In this document: positions 1-10,331 of the stretch, one piece after another
Numbering within the stretch: position 1 is the stretch's first letter
Layout of the letters: the number at the start of each line of letters is the position of its first letter
Assembly (NCBI GenBank): GCA_036897625.1
Contig: JAYMTA010001306.1
Coordinates: 1-20,683 of the forward strand
Direction of reading: 5' to 3'
DNA length: 20,683 nt
DNA from: Pelargonium cotyledonis
Taxonomy: Eukaryota > Streptophyta > Magnoliopsida > Geraniales > Geraniaceae
The notes under the pieces: model-generated
Databases searched by the model: none
Seen by the model: the letters and a program-made list of their open reading frames with translations, nothing else
Told to the model about the DNA's origin: nothing
Made by a program: the position numbers and the translations under genes

Positions 1-235
1 GTGGATGGTGGTGGTGGTGGTGGGGGTTGAGAGGAGGAGGCTGGAGGTGGAGGGTGGTCTCTGCATTGGCGAACTGGAGCAGAGCAGAGCCGGTGGAGCG
101 GAGAGATCGGAGATACATGGAGTGGGCGGCGGAGAAGGACAGTCTCGCTTTGACCAGCTGCTTCATGTACCTCTTCCTAGCCTTGCACCGAGACACCATT
201 TCTTGCCTCTCAATTCTCGAGTAGCAACAACCCAT
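1..235 (-). CDS. DUF630/DUF632 family protein (NRG2/APSR1-like), 5' part only
   Basis: Reading the minus strand from the ATG at 235-233 gives an open frame of 78 codons that continues past the window edge, so the gene is 3'-truncated here. The protein opens with MGCCYSRIERQE, followed by a Cys-Lys-Arg-rich stretch (residues 17-30) and an Ala/Ser-Leu-Arg helix ending in STGSALLQFA near residue 55. This is the DUF630 signature: MGC start, a basic KxRKR block, an AAHxxYLxSLRxTGxAL helix. Gly2 predicts N-myristoylation and Cys3/Cys4 possible palmitoylation, hence membrane attachment. Family members pair DUF630 with a C-terminal DUF632 region; examples are NRG2 (nitrate signalling) and APSR1 (root growth and phosphate response). 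After residue 60 the sequence turns Pro- and His-rich, with six consecutive His codons, as is usual for the variable linker. The plus-strand frame open at 3-224 is its antisense shadow. Family assignment is firm; the exact orthologue cannot be told from this fragment. Confidence 0.87.
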   Translation of the reverse strand, partial: MGCCYSRIERQEMVSRCKARKRYMKQLVKARLSFSAAHSMYLRSLRSTGSALLQFANAETTLHLQPPPLNPHHHHHHP

Positions 236-1090
236 TATTCTCCTTGATTCGCAGAACAAAACCCAGATTTTTGTTTTTGTGGGTTTTGAGCAGAGAGTGT
301 GATGATAAAAGCTTTCACTCCATCAATGGCTGCTTCTTCAATCCTGCAACAGTAATGGTCTTTGGTCCAAGGTCACACCTTTTTTTGTACTTAGAAAAAA
401 GTTTGCTTCTTTTGTCTCTCAACACTCTTTGGCAGCACAAAACTGCACCATTTTCAATTTTCTATTCAGCTTCTCTCAAAATAATGGGCTTTTTTGCATT
501 AGAAAAGAGGGCCCAAGATATTTATTTGTGTGTGCATAGGGCTTGGGAAAATGGAGGATAGTGGTGGTGGAGCAGAGAAATTGCTACATTTACTACAGTT
601 TTTAGATGTATAGCACTAATGAGAGAGACAACGAGCCTCGGGCAGAGAGCCAGTCATTTTTATATGTAAAAGCCAAATGACCAAAATGTCCTCCTAAGCA
701 TAAATTTGTCCATCTTCTCCATAGGCACTGTCACGTACAAGAGATGTAACATGTACCTTGTTTGCTTTGCGAGCAAAACTAAAATGGCCAAACTGAACTC
801 AACACAATGAGACACCAGAATGGGCCAAACTCGGCTGATGTGGCGCCAGGTAAGGTTAATGCGGTCTGTCCAGTACGGACCAAGCTGTGGTTTGTTTTTG
901 GGAGGGTAGTTTCGTAAATGGAGGCTCCAACGGCCTTCTACAACCTTGAAATGGACAAAATATGATTTTTTTTTTTTTTTTGAAAATTTAAGGTTTTGGG
1001 ATAATTAATGCATTGTTGACGTTTTTTTTATGCAGACCTAAATCATTTTAGCAGAGATAAGCTAATAATTTTGAATGTATGGTGCATTTT
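236..1090. other. Leader/promoter region of the DUF630 gene and spacer
   Basis: No coding frame resembling a known protein is visible on either strand. The part nearest 235 is expected to be the 5' leader of the minus-strand gene. A T16 run lies at 966-981. The open frame at 244-561 (plus) looks like chance: it starts on a non-ATG codon and its composition is that of untranslated sequence. Confidence 0.6.
658..664 (-). promoter_or_regulatory. Possible TATA box of the DUF630 gene
   Basis: On the minus strand this reads TATAAAA, about 420 nt upstream of the ATG at 235. A CT-rich stretch (minus strand, roughly 640-620) follows at the distance expected for a plant transcription start and leader. 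Position and sequence fit, but any AT-rich spacer can offer such a match. Confidence 0.35.
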
Positions 1091-1099
1091 TTTGGGTCA

Positions 1100-1200
1100 A
1101 TTAAGCTATATAACTGGGGCCAGCTTTCTCATTTTGATCCAAAACCCCAGTCACGTCTGGCACATGAGAATTAAACCAACGATCTCACACATAAAAATAT
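1100..1200 (-). repeat. Possible degenerate SINE/tRNA-like fragment
   Basis: On the minus strand 1191-1162 contains GATCGTTGGTTTAATTCTC, close to a Pol III B-box (GGTTCRANNCC) with two transition-type mismatches, in the wording often seen in old plant SINEs. I found no A-box at the expected distance and no target duplication, so this is only suggestive. Confidence 0.25.
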
Positions 1201-1511
1201 GCATATTGATCATTACGTACGGCATCCTTTAAATAACAACGCAATTCATAATTTTACACAATAGAATATACATGTTTGATATGTTTCAAAAAATTATTTA
1301 CCATTATTCATTAATCGTGTGTCATGTGTGTTGTGCATTTCACAACATGATCATGCATGCATGTTTGGAGGCTTATCGCGTTTACTAGTTTATGACATGA
1401 TCACTAAATGTGTTAAGTTTTTCAACACAAATACGCCAAAATTACAAATCATATGATGTTAAACTGGCTAATTTTGTGTTACATTTGTGTTGTTGATTGT
1501 GGAACATGTGA

Positions 1512-1766
1512 TGTGTGTGTGTATATATATATATATATGGGAAAGAGGAGTGTAAGCCAATTAATTTTTGGTTTAGACTAAGCCACCAATGAGATGGTGA
1601 CAACACATTAAAATACTTAGATTCGGACAGGTCGCTCCGCTCCCACCAATTCACTTGGGTGGGTATGAGAGAAACTAATTGATGTGTCATCACCTCATTA
1701 TCTTGGCTTAGGCTAAGCCAAAAAAATGTTGACTCATATTTCATTTTCTCATATATATATATATAT
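1512..1766. mobile_element. MITE-like inverted-repeat element, copy 1
   Basis: The segment 1535-1610 pairs with 1679-1765 as an imperfect inverted repeat about 75 nt long. For example, GTTTAGACTAAGCC at 1571-1584 faces GGCTTAGGCTAAGCC at 1705-1719, and GGGAAAGAGGAG at 1539-1550 faces its near complement before the right-hand (AT)n. The middle holds a shorter hairpin (CCCACCAA facing TTGGGTGGG, about 1642-1663). A (GT)n(TA)n tract borders the left end and an (AT)n tract the right end. Structure and size fit a non-autonomous DNA transposon (MITE); the superfamily is not clear. No transposase is encoded. Confidence 0.65.
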
Positions 1767-1960
1767 TTATGGGATTGATGCATGATTCTACGTTAAAAAT
1801 GAAGTTATGACACCTCATTAAAATTTACAGATTTGGGAAGGTCATTTCACTCCCACCAATTCACTTGAGTGTGTATGGATTAAATTAAATGAAATGTTAT
1901 CATCTCATTAGTTTTACTTAGACTAAGTAAAAAATTATATGGCTTAAAATTCTTATTATA

Positions 1961-1990
<30 letters not shown>
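1767..1990. mobile_element. MITE-like element, copy 2 (diverged, left arm shortened)
   Basis: This is a second copy of the element at 1512-1766, in the same orientation and directly next to it. The core is shared: TCACTCCCACCAATTCACTTG here against CGCTCCCACCAATTCACTTG in copy 1. So is the right arm (ATCATCTCATTAGTTTTACTTAGACTAAG against the corresponding CTCATTATCTTGGCTTAGGCTAAG). The left arm lacks most of the TAAGCC-containing part. It ends in (TG)7 followed by (TA)n at 1961-1990. Confidence 0.6.
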
Positions 1991-1991
<1 letters not shown>

Positions 1992-2627
1992 TGAGTTAAT
2001 GGCTCATCATTATCGTAAACCGAAATGTGAACCTGTTTGAGCTTATCAGATCAATTGCTTTGTTGTAGAGTCGCATGTAATGCAAGTAGAATATACATTC
2101 TGGAAACTTTGGTGTGTGTATTGTATTGTTTTATTCAGCTGATTGACTTTGTAGGGAACTGTGGCATTGGTTCCTTTTCAAGGTAACTCGTAAATATGCT
2201 GTCCAAAATATTTGACATAATTACCCTCTAAACTCCTGAAATTACCCTTTTGGTAAATTCCAAAACTAGATCATCTGATTCTTATCTTATACATTCCAAA
2301 AATGGACCTCATAGTATCACCAAAAAAAAAAAAAAAAAAAGACCTCACGGATATATGCAACACACTGTCGAATTATTTTATACACGAGAAGCAAAGCTTC
2401 GACCTTGTATAGATATGAAAATTTGAATCCAAATTCACGAGTATTTCAAATTTAGTTTGATATTGAAATCGATTATGTTTTATTAAATACATGTTTGTAC
2501 AGGATCACATTTATCGTTAGGAATGATCATATATATCAAATTTTAAAGGATGTGTTTTCTCAAGAAATGATTCATTTGTACTTCTTGGAAGTTTTTATTG
2601 GGTTAGCCCAATTATTTAGATCTCGGA
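1991..2627. other. AT-rich spacer with A19 tract
   Basis: No coding or RNA gene is recognised. A pure A19 run lies at 2322-2340. The sequence is AT-rich with short stop-dense frames on both strands. Confidence 0.6.
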
Positions 2628-2666
2628 TTTTTTTTTTTTGATGCAAACAGAATAGATTAGAAAGCC

Positions 2667-5600
2667 TTAAGGAGGCATCAAAAGATGAACACCCTCCTCA
2701 GGAAAACAGTTCTTACAATCCGCAAACAGGAAATTTAAAGCACCCTCAAGGGGGTGAGTCAAATTACAACTGGAAACAGGAAAATTGAAACAACAGTGAG
2801 CAAGAAAATCAGAGACTTTGTTAGCTCTCCTATCCACCTTCTACAAAATGAAGTCATCAAAACCTCTCATCATAGGGGCAAACCAAGATTATAGATCTAA
2901 GAGTGTGAGAAGAAATATCATCCAAATAGAACAAATCAGAGACATCAGAGGCATCAAACTCAAAAATAACATTTTTAAGCCCAAGTAAAATTCCCAACTC
3001 AATAGCTTTCTTAAAAGCAGCAAACTCCGCCCACCGGCTATCCGCCCAGCCAACAAACTCAGAAAAACCTCCCAACCAGCAACCCCTAAAATCCCTAGCC
3101 ACAACCCCAACACCACATAAACCCGGATTTCCAAGACTACTACCATTGGAGTTAATCTTATACCAGTTAACAGGAGGAGCAATCCAAGAAGAAGAAGAAG
3201 CAGAAGGGATAACATAAGGCAAAAGAGAAGAAGGCTCAGGACCACCATACTTTGAAAGAAAAAAGAATTCTGAAGCAGTAGACTTGACTCTGAAAATGGC
3301 ATCAGCAACAGAGCCCCAATTCTCACTAAAGAGGCAAGCATTCCTGTTGGTCCAAAGGATCCAACAGCAATAGATGAACACAATATTATTAGGGACCAAT
3401 AAGGAAGATAAGGAATTATCTGAAATGCCCTTAACAAACTAGCTTTGAAAATCAATGTCCACAGAAGAAAACTGAAAATGCAGACTCTTCCAAACGCAAT
3501 CAGCAAAAGGACAATCTCTTAAAACATGGCTGATATCCTCACTCAAACAGAAACATCTATGGCAACTAGAGTCCACCAACAGATGCCTTTTAATCAAAAA
3601 AGATTTAGAGGGAATAGCAAGATGAAAACACAACCAACCAAAATACTTGACCCTATCATGACAGCCTAAGCCCCACAGCCGCTTCCAAAAAACTTGACCA
3701 AAATCGACCTGATTCTGAGACAAGCTCTCCCCTTCATCTAAAACAGCCCGATAGGCCAACTGGATAGTAAAATTACCATTCTTAGAAGGACCCCAAAAGT
3801 GCACATCAGGAGTAAACGAATTAGGGATGTAAGGAATAGCTAAGATTTTGAATTTTATGTTAGAGGAAACCACAAAAGACAAACTGAAAAATCCCAGTTC
3901 CCATTAAAATCCCAAAGAGAATTAACCATAAGGGACTCTTCATAGCAATTGAGAGGCCCAATCAAAACTTATCTAAAAGAACAAGGACCCCACCATTTAT
4001 CAAAAAACAGGTTAGCTTTCATACCATTCCATAAACTCTAAATAGAATTCTTGTCAACAAGACTCTTAACTAAATCAATACCACTCTTAATGATAGATCT
4101 AGAGGCAAAAGGTCTTTTATATTTAGACCTAATACAATTAGCCCACAGAGCAGAAGAACCCACCTTCAACTACCAAGCCAACTTATCTAGGAGAGCTATG
4201 TTTCTCGACTTAGAAATTTTTATCCCCAGACCTCCATTAAACTTGTGATCAGAAACTAGACCCCATTTAACTTTAGAAAAACCTCTTTTGGAATTAGAAC
4301 TCGCCCACAGAAAATTCTTGTTAATATAATCCAATTTAGTACAAACAGAAGTAGGGAAATGAAGAGCAAACATATAATAGCTGGGAATAGAGGAAGTAAT
4401 TGACTTAATCAAGGTAACCCTCCCAGCTAACGATAAAAGCTTAGACTTCCAACCATCTAACTTAGCCCTAACCTTATCAATCACAAAGTTAAAATCAGAA
4501 ATAACAAGAGATCTAGAAGAAATAGGAAAACTTAAATACTTCCCAAAATTAACCTCCTGCTTCCAAGGCAAAATGGAAGCAATGCTAAGCTTAATAGAAG
4601 AAGTAACACTCTTAGAGAACAGAATCCTAGATTTCTCATCACTAATAACCATACCAGACTTAGCACAAAAAGAAAGGAGCACATCTTTAACAGCCAAGAC
4701 ACTACGGTCAGCTACAGAGCTGAACAGAACAATATCATCCGCAAAGAGTAAATGAGAAAGAGAAAGACCTCTTCTATCAAGAGGGAAAGAAATCCACTGC
4801 TTCTCATCAACACAATGCTCAATGCTCCTAGAAAAATACCCCATACTCAAAATGAAGAGACAGGGAGATAAATGATCCCCCTGCCTAAGCCCTCTCTGAT
4901 GAATGATCTCATCTGTAACTCATTCATTAAGAAGAACAGACATAGAAGCAAAAGAGACACAACTCATAATCAAATAAACAAGAGAATGAGGAAAATTATA
5001 CGAGTGAAGCATTTCTTTCAAAAAAGACCACTCCTATCTATCATAAGCTTTATTTAAATCTAACTTGATAGCCATCCAACCAGTTTTCCTCTATTCCTAG
5101 ACATAGAATGAAACACTTCATTGACCAAAATGACATTATCACAAGCTTTCCTACCCTTCACAAAACCACCTTGGAGAGGATTAATGAGATCAAGGGTCAA
5201 AACCTTTAATCTCTCCACCAAAACCTTAGAAAGAACCTTATACACCACATTACACAAGCTAATAGGTCTAAACTGACTAACCAACTCCGGGTTACTCACC
5301 TTAGGAATAAGAACTATGAAAGTTCTATTCCATTGGGCAGGGACAGAACCTGTTCTAAACCAATTCTAAATTTTAGAGCTGAGATTATCCCCCAAATGAT
5401 CCCAAAAGAATTGGAAAAACCCCGCATGAAAACCATCAGGACCAGGGGCTTTATAAGGCTTAAGAAGGAAAAGGGATTTCCTAATTTCCTCCGAAGAAGG
5501 AACCTTGAACAAACTGGAATGATAAACATGAGAAAACCTAACAAAGAGGTTCAGAGAGGGGGGTTAGAAGAAGAAAACAAATCTTTAAAAAAAGAGGAAA

Positions 5601-6842
5601 TAAATCCAGCCAAGTTAGCTTCTCCCAAAATTTCATCCTCAACATGATTAACCAAACGGGAAATAGAATTCCTCTTAGCTTTAATTTTTGTGCTCAGATG
5701 AAAAAAATTTGAATTTTGATCACCACATTGGAGCCACTAAACCCTAGATTTACAATGCCAAAAAGATTCTTCATTCCTATAAACAGTCATCAAGTCTTCC
5801 CTTAAAACTCTTTCTTCATTAACAAGCAAGGGACTCAAAGAAACAGAAATCAGAACCTGTACATGATGCAATCTTTTTAACAAATTTTTTTTTTCAGAAA
5901 AATATTGCCAAAGATGTTTCTATTCCAATCAGCCATAAAAATAACAAGACTATCAATTTTTTGATGCATAGGAGAGTCCAAAGAAGGGTTCCAAGATCTT
6001 TTCACAAAATCAAGAAAACCAGAATGCAAAAATCACATAGGAAAAAACTTGAAAGGCCTAGAAAAAGAAGAAACAGAAGTCTCCTTGGTGGTCAGCAAAA
6101 TAGGACAATGATCAAATCTTAACCTGGGCAAATGTTTAACAACAGACAGAGGGAAGCAAGCAAGCCATTCAGAATTGATCAAGAACCTATCTAATCTCTC
6201 TTCCACACGATTTTGAAGAGAGCGCAGATTGGTCCAAGTAAACCTCAGACCAGAAAAACCAATATCCAAAAGACCACAATCGAAAATACAATAAAAAAAA
6301 GCTTGACTTCTAGAAATAGAAACAAGATTGCCTCCATTTTTCTCAGATTGAGATAAAACTTCATTAAAATCACCCACAATTACTAAAGGATCAGATAACT
6401 CTGATGACCATAGTCTAAGGTTATCCCAAAGCTCTAAGCGCAAAGGAAAAGAGGTGGTAGCATACATGCCTATACGATTAAAGGAAATACCAGAAGAGAG
6501 TACCTGAACAGCGGCTTCGATATGGCTGGGAGAGCTCATGATGCAATTAACTAGCAGATTCTCATAGTTCTAGAGCAGCGCCATCCCACCCCTATTACCA
6601 TTTGCGTCCACCATCAACAAGCTATCAAAACCCAAATTTTTGAGCAAAATACTGCCTCTTTGACCCGCAACTTTGGTTTCAGTCAACAGCACCAAGTCCG
6701 GAGAATGAATACTCACCAAATCTTCAAAACAAGATCTGAAATTGTTCCCACTAATATCCCTAGCATTCCAATGTAGAAGATTCATGATTTTCTTAGGGGG
6801 GAATGGAGGAGGGAACACCACTTCTCTTGATCTTGTTACCAC
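2667..6842 (-). pseudogene. LINE ORF2 (endonuclease, reverse transcriptase, RNase H), broken
   Basis: The endonuclease begins at MNLLHWNAR (codon at 6785) with the TETK motif, GDFNEV near 6370 and FDHCPILL near 6110. It stays in one frame down to 6033 apart from a TAG at 6570-6572 and ends at a TGA at 6033-6035. Reverse transcriptase follows: RTFIVLIPKV, QFRPISLCNVVYKVLSK (about 5270-5220), GGFVKGRK, then a frameshift near 5085 into KLDLNKAYDR, GLRQGD, and LLFADDIVLF (about 4770-4740). The zf-RVT-like part is at 3880-3440 (WKRLWGLGCHDRVKYFGWL, C-x2-C pairs). RNase H spans about 3200-2740 and ends with a stop at 2667-2669. Its first catalytic Asp is Asn (3145-3147). The enzyme would nick target DNA and copy the RNA in place; several stops and frameshifts rule that out here. 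Confidence 0.9.
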
Positions 6843-6859
6843 ACTTAGCAGCTTTGGTT

Positions 6860-9078
6860 CTCTTTCCCTCAGCTTTCTACTTCATCTTGGGTGCGCTTCT
6901 GGGGTTATCAGCATTTCGAATTCCTTTAGGGGGTTCACGCGCCTTCTTGAGAACTTCACGCAAACACGAACTGGCCTTATTAAATCGATCATCTGCACCT
7001 CTAACTTGATGTCTACTTCCATCCATTCCTCTTGGATCAGACAAAATGACTTGCTCCAGAACTTGACTGCTAGAGCCTGGTTGTGTTCTAGAGAAGCTAT
7101 TAGTGGGCCCATGATTGGCCAAATTACATCCAGTGGCTCCACTTCCATTGGAGGGGTGCTCAGCCCCTGGCTTGGCTCGGTAAATGCTAACATCTTCAAG
7201 ACTTTCCCTGCTAGATTCACATCCCAAAACCTTTTCATCACAAAGATTCACTCTTCTGCTTCCCTTAAAGCCCAATCCAGCTCCGTGTAGAGGAACCAAA
7301 ATGTTGCAAAGGTCTTGAAGGCTTCCTTCCACTTCTTCGCTTGATTGCTTCTCTCACAAAACCACATCATTCTGAAACTCTGGCTGAAGACTGTCCAGGC
7401 TACTCGATTCTCCTCCGGTCCTGAGAAGATCATGTTGCTCATCATTTCTTCCTCCAACATGGACACTCTGAGCCGCTACTAGGTTTCATAACACACTAGT
7501 TTCCACGACAGAGGAGACCTGCTCAGAAACACTTGAGAGGGGTCTGATTCCTAAGAAGGAGATGGAGGAAGACTTTGAGAAGAAAGAGTAAAATGAGAAG
7601 GCAACTCAACTAACTGCAAACTCTCATTTTCAACAACCAGAGGACATGTAGTTATAGACACCCCATCTTTACAACACGTGGCTGAGGAAGAAACCACATG
7701 GTGAGCCTGAGCTTTTTCCAAACTAAGACTCCCCTCTTAACATGGACCGTCTTCTAAAGCCAGAAGCAGGCCCACGACCAAAATTGCTAAAAGGCCCAAC
7801 AAAGATCAAATATCCCGCCTTGGCTGACTCTATGAGCCCTACTCTGATCCAAAGATTGCCACCTGCCCTGCACCTTTTGCTCAGATCGAGAAAAACGTCG
7901 ACCCCGATAACCATCTTCTCTAGTCCTTGACTGAGATCTCCGGTCCCAGAGCTGGGGACCATGTTTCTTCTTCTTCCCAACAACTTTCCAACCATTATCA
8001 CTATTCTTTTGCTGCTGAAGATTCTGATTCCCAACAAAATGATTCCCAACATTTTTGTTCCCAACAAGAGCAGCGATTGGAGTCTTCTTCTACACCACTC
8101 CAACACCAGCAGATGGAATCTCTTTATGAGCTTCAACCACCTCCATACCCTTCATAATAACAGAGTTAATAGCAGTAAAAGCTTTGCCATTAACTTTGAC
8201 CCCTTTAACAGAATCACCAGGAGCACTGGTCTTCTCCACAACCTTTAAATATTGTTCTGACACTAACTCATCACATTCAAAGGCAGTGTGACCATATCTA
8301 CAACAATTAGGACAGAGCTCCACACCTTCATAGATAATTTTTTTTAGGTCAAAAGGCCAATAACAATATCTGAGGCAAGCTTCCTTTTCATATCTATTTG
8401 AATACAGAGCCTAGCACGCTCACTAGAGTCAGTCTTTGCATCAATATTAAGAAGGCGACTCAGAGAACTTCCAATGGTCTCCAAGATTTCCTTATCATAG
8501 TACTCTAAAGGGAGAAGGGGAAGCTGTATCCAAAGAGCAGTACTATCCCCAAAGCGAGCTGGGGAAGCACTAAAATTAGACTCCCACAAACGAACATGGA
8601 TAAAGGAGGGACCCAGGAACCAAGGTCCTCCATGAATGGCTTTGTTAAAGTCTCATTCTTCACTCAACTGAACTGTAAAGAAGCCATCCTCTATATTGAT
8701 AAGATCCAAGGTACCCTGGACTTTCTATATCTTTTTTAGTTTAATCTTGAGATACGAATAGGCCAAGGTCTTTCTAGGGATCCTTATAATCACAGATCTT
8801 TCCCACTTTTTCTGAGCAGCTGATAAAACTGTAGGATCAATGGTAAGAACAGAAGAACAAGACACAGAATCTCCTTTAGCAGACAAAACACATTCCCCAA
8901 AATCCCCATTTTGTAACAGAAGAGAGGGTTGGCAGAAAGAATCTTCAATAACAGAACCCTTCACAACTTCTGCAAAGGTAAGAGGAGCAGCAACCGGAGA
9001 GGCATCACCCTGAAGCGCAGGAGGAGCACTAGCCAGATCAGAATGAGCTAGCATCGGTGAGACCTCTGATTCTGCCAT
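6860..9078 (-). pseudogene. LINE ORF1 (nucleic-acid-binding protein), broken
   Basis: Starts at the ATG at 9078-9076 (MAESEVSPM). A typical LINE motif LTFAEVVKG follows near residue 33. After an in-frame TAG at 8725-8727, where the family normally has Trp, the same frame carries the DUF4283-like features GGPWFLGPSFIHVRLWESNF and WIQLPLLPLEYYD down to about 8350. A second in-frame stop (TGA) lies near 8655. A frameshift at about 8340 leads into a CCHC zinc knuckle, CPNCCRYGHTAFEC, at about 8312-8271. The rest, to about 6860, is basic and Ser/Gln-rich with several stops; a piece reading GSLQDLCNILVPLHGAGLGFKG (shortened: GSLQDLCNIL...GLGFKG) around 7330-7265 looks like the usual ORF1 tail. In living elements ORF1 binds the RNA and forms the ribonucleoprotein. 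The 3' limit is approximate. Confidence 0.82.
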
Positions 9079-9562
9079 GGTTACTGTTCACTTACATTGA
9101 GAGCATTTTTGTCCCATTAAAGTTTCCTTGTTTTTTCAGTCTCGCTCAGTTAAGATCTTAGAAATCTACTCTCGCCGCTTTTAGAGGTCTTGATTTAAGA
9201 TACTTTGGGTTAAGTGATTGTTTTTGGGTTAATATTTAGTTTAGAAGCTTACACTAAATTACACCTACTTTTATTAAATTGGTGTTATTTTTGTTAATTT
9301 CCCAAGCTTGGAAATATTTTAAACACCCTTCAAAAATAAAAATAAAAACTTCAAATTTATATTTCTTTAATTCTTGCAACTACCTTTGTTCAATTCATAT
9401 CAACACCATCAATTATTTTGGTCCAATTTATCTTCACGTTTGCATAAGAATTTAATGAAGTGAAAAAGAAAGGGCTATATAGTTATGCTATGTGACATTT
9501 CAGGTTTAGTAGGGACACCAAAATCTATAGTTGATAGCAAAAAGTGTTATCAACTCAAAATA

Positions 9563-9595
9563 ACAACTCACAACTCACAACTCACAACTCACAAC
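9563..9595 (+). repeat. Minisatellite, ACAACTC unit, about 4.7 copies
   Basis: Four perfect ACAACTC units run head to tail and end in a partial ACAAC. A short (CA)n tract follows 15 nt later. Replication slippage explains it; no regulatory role is visible. Confidence 0.9.
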
Positions 9596-10072
9596 AGATC
9601 CCACATGGAACACACACACACACAAAGCCACTGCCTTATTATAAAATTATCAAGAAACTATTTATGATAAAAAAAAAAGTTTTCATACTTTTTTAGATAT
9701 AAATATTGTTAACCATGTATATTTTGTTGGAGTATTGTAAAAACTTGGATAGATTGGGATCTTTAGAACCCAAAAGAATCTCTTAACAAATCTCACCCAC
9801 AAGACAAGACACAGTACATAGCTGGCAAATAAGTTTTTATTACTATAAGCATATAGATCAAGATCATCATAAAAATCACAATTGTTCACGATGGTACACA
9901 CCCACTCCACTATTCATGCACATGCATCCATCATACACCATAAAATTCACAACTTTTTTATTTATCAGAAACGTCGTTCAGAAAATATTAGGAAGACTAA
10001 CTCATAAAAGAGTCGGGAATATCATAGCTCCGCTAGACCAGCCTCAGCCCGACCCACTCTTCTGTGTAGCCA

Positions 10073-10135
10073 CCCGCCACAGTGCCCCCCATCCCCACAA
10101 CAAATTTTTTTGGTGTGCCCCCCCGCCACAGTGCC
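10073..10135 (+). repeat. GC-rich direct repeat, period 49 bp
   Basis: CCCGCCACAGTGCC occurs at 10073-10086 and again at 10122-10135, with similar flanks (GTAGCCA before the first, GTGTGCCC before the second; CCCCCA and ACCCA after). The GC-rich block stands out in AT-rich spacer. It may be a remnant of a mobile or coding sequence that I do not recognise. Confidence 0.6.
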
Positions 10136-10331
10136 ACCCAAGTTTCATTTTGATTAATAATTGAAAGACAATTTTATAAACATTCTTTGATCCTGTGAAT
10201 ATACATTATATTCTGTCAATTTTAAACAAACGTTACCAAAACTCTGCCATTGCAAAAGTTCAGTTCACTGTACATTAAAGTTCTGATTGTTTGATTGTTC
10301 AAGATCTGCTATTAATTATTTAAAGAAAAAA

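Larger units (their letters stand above)
2628..9190 (-). mobile_element. L1-type LINE retrotransposon, nearly full length, inactive
   Basis: On the minus strand the element runs from a 5' leader (about 9190-9079; the exact 5' end is uncertain) through ORF1 (start 9078) and ORF2 (about 6842-2667) to a short 3' UTR and an A12 tail, seen as T12 at 2628-2639 on the plus strand. Domain order is that of plant L1 LINEs: DUF4283-like domain and CCHC zinc knuckle in ORF1; APE-type endonuclease, reverse transcriptase with FADD box, zf-RVT-like region and RNase H in ORF2. Stops and frameshifts interrupt both ORFs, so it cannot move by itself. I could not find a convincing target-site duplication. A weak resemblance between 2600-2619 and 9226-9239 (GGGTTA...TATTTAG) is the best candidate and is not exact. 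Length of about 6.5 kb matches full-length plant L1 elements. Confidence 0.93.
9191..10330. other. AT-rich spacer between the LINE and the APX promoter
   Basis: No gene is recognised on either strand. It contains the 7-bp minisatellite at 9563-9595, a short (CA)n at about 9609-9622, and the GC-rich direct repeat at 10073-10135; these have separate entries. The remainder is AT-rich and stop-dense. Confidence 0.6.

Noticed and set aside
3-224. Plus-strand frame open from the window start
   Set aside because: The minus strand of the same DNA encodes a clear DUF630 N-terminus; the plus frame is its shadow.
1352-1363. CATGCATGCATG (RY-type repeats)
   Set aside because: Simple overlap of a common hexamer far from any likely promoter of a seed gene.
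1442-1783. Minus-strand frame of 113 codons
   Set aside because: It is made of the MITE arms and (TA)n/(TG)n tracts (YIYIY, THTHH) and has no protein character.
2305-2347. GACCTCA on both sides of an A19 tract, like a target duplication of a retroposed fragment
   Set aside because: Only 7 bp are shared and nearly nothing but the A tract lies between them; chance is likely.
2600-2619. Possible LINE target-site duplication with 9226-9239
   Set aside because: The match needs a gap and does not abut the A tail, so it was not called.
6742-7290. Plus-strand frame of 182 codons
   Set aside because: Antisense to the end of ORF1 and start of ORF2 of the LINE.
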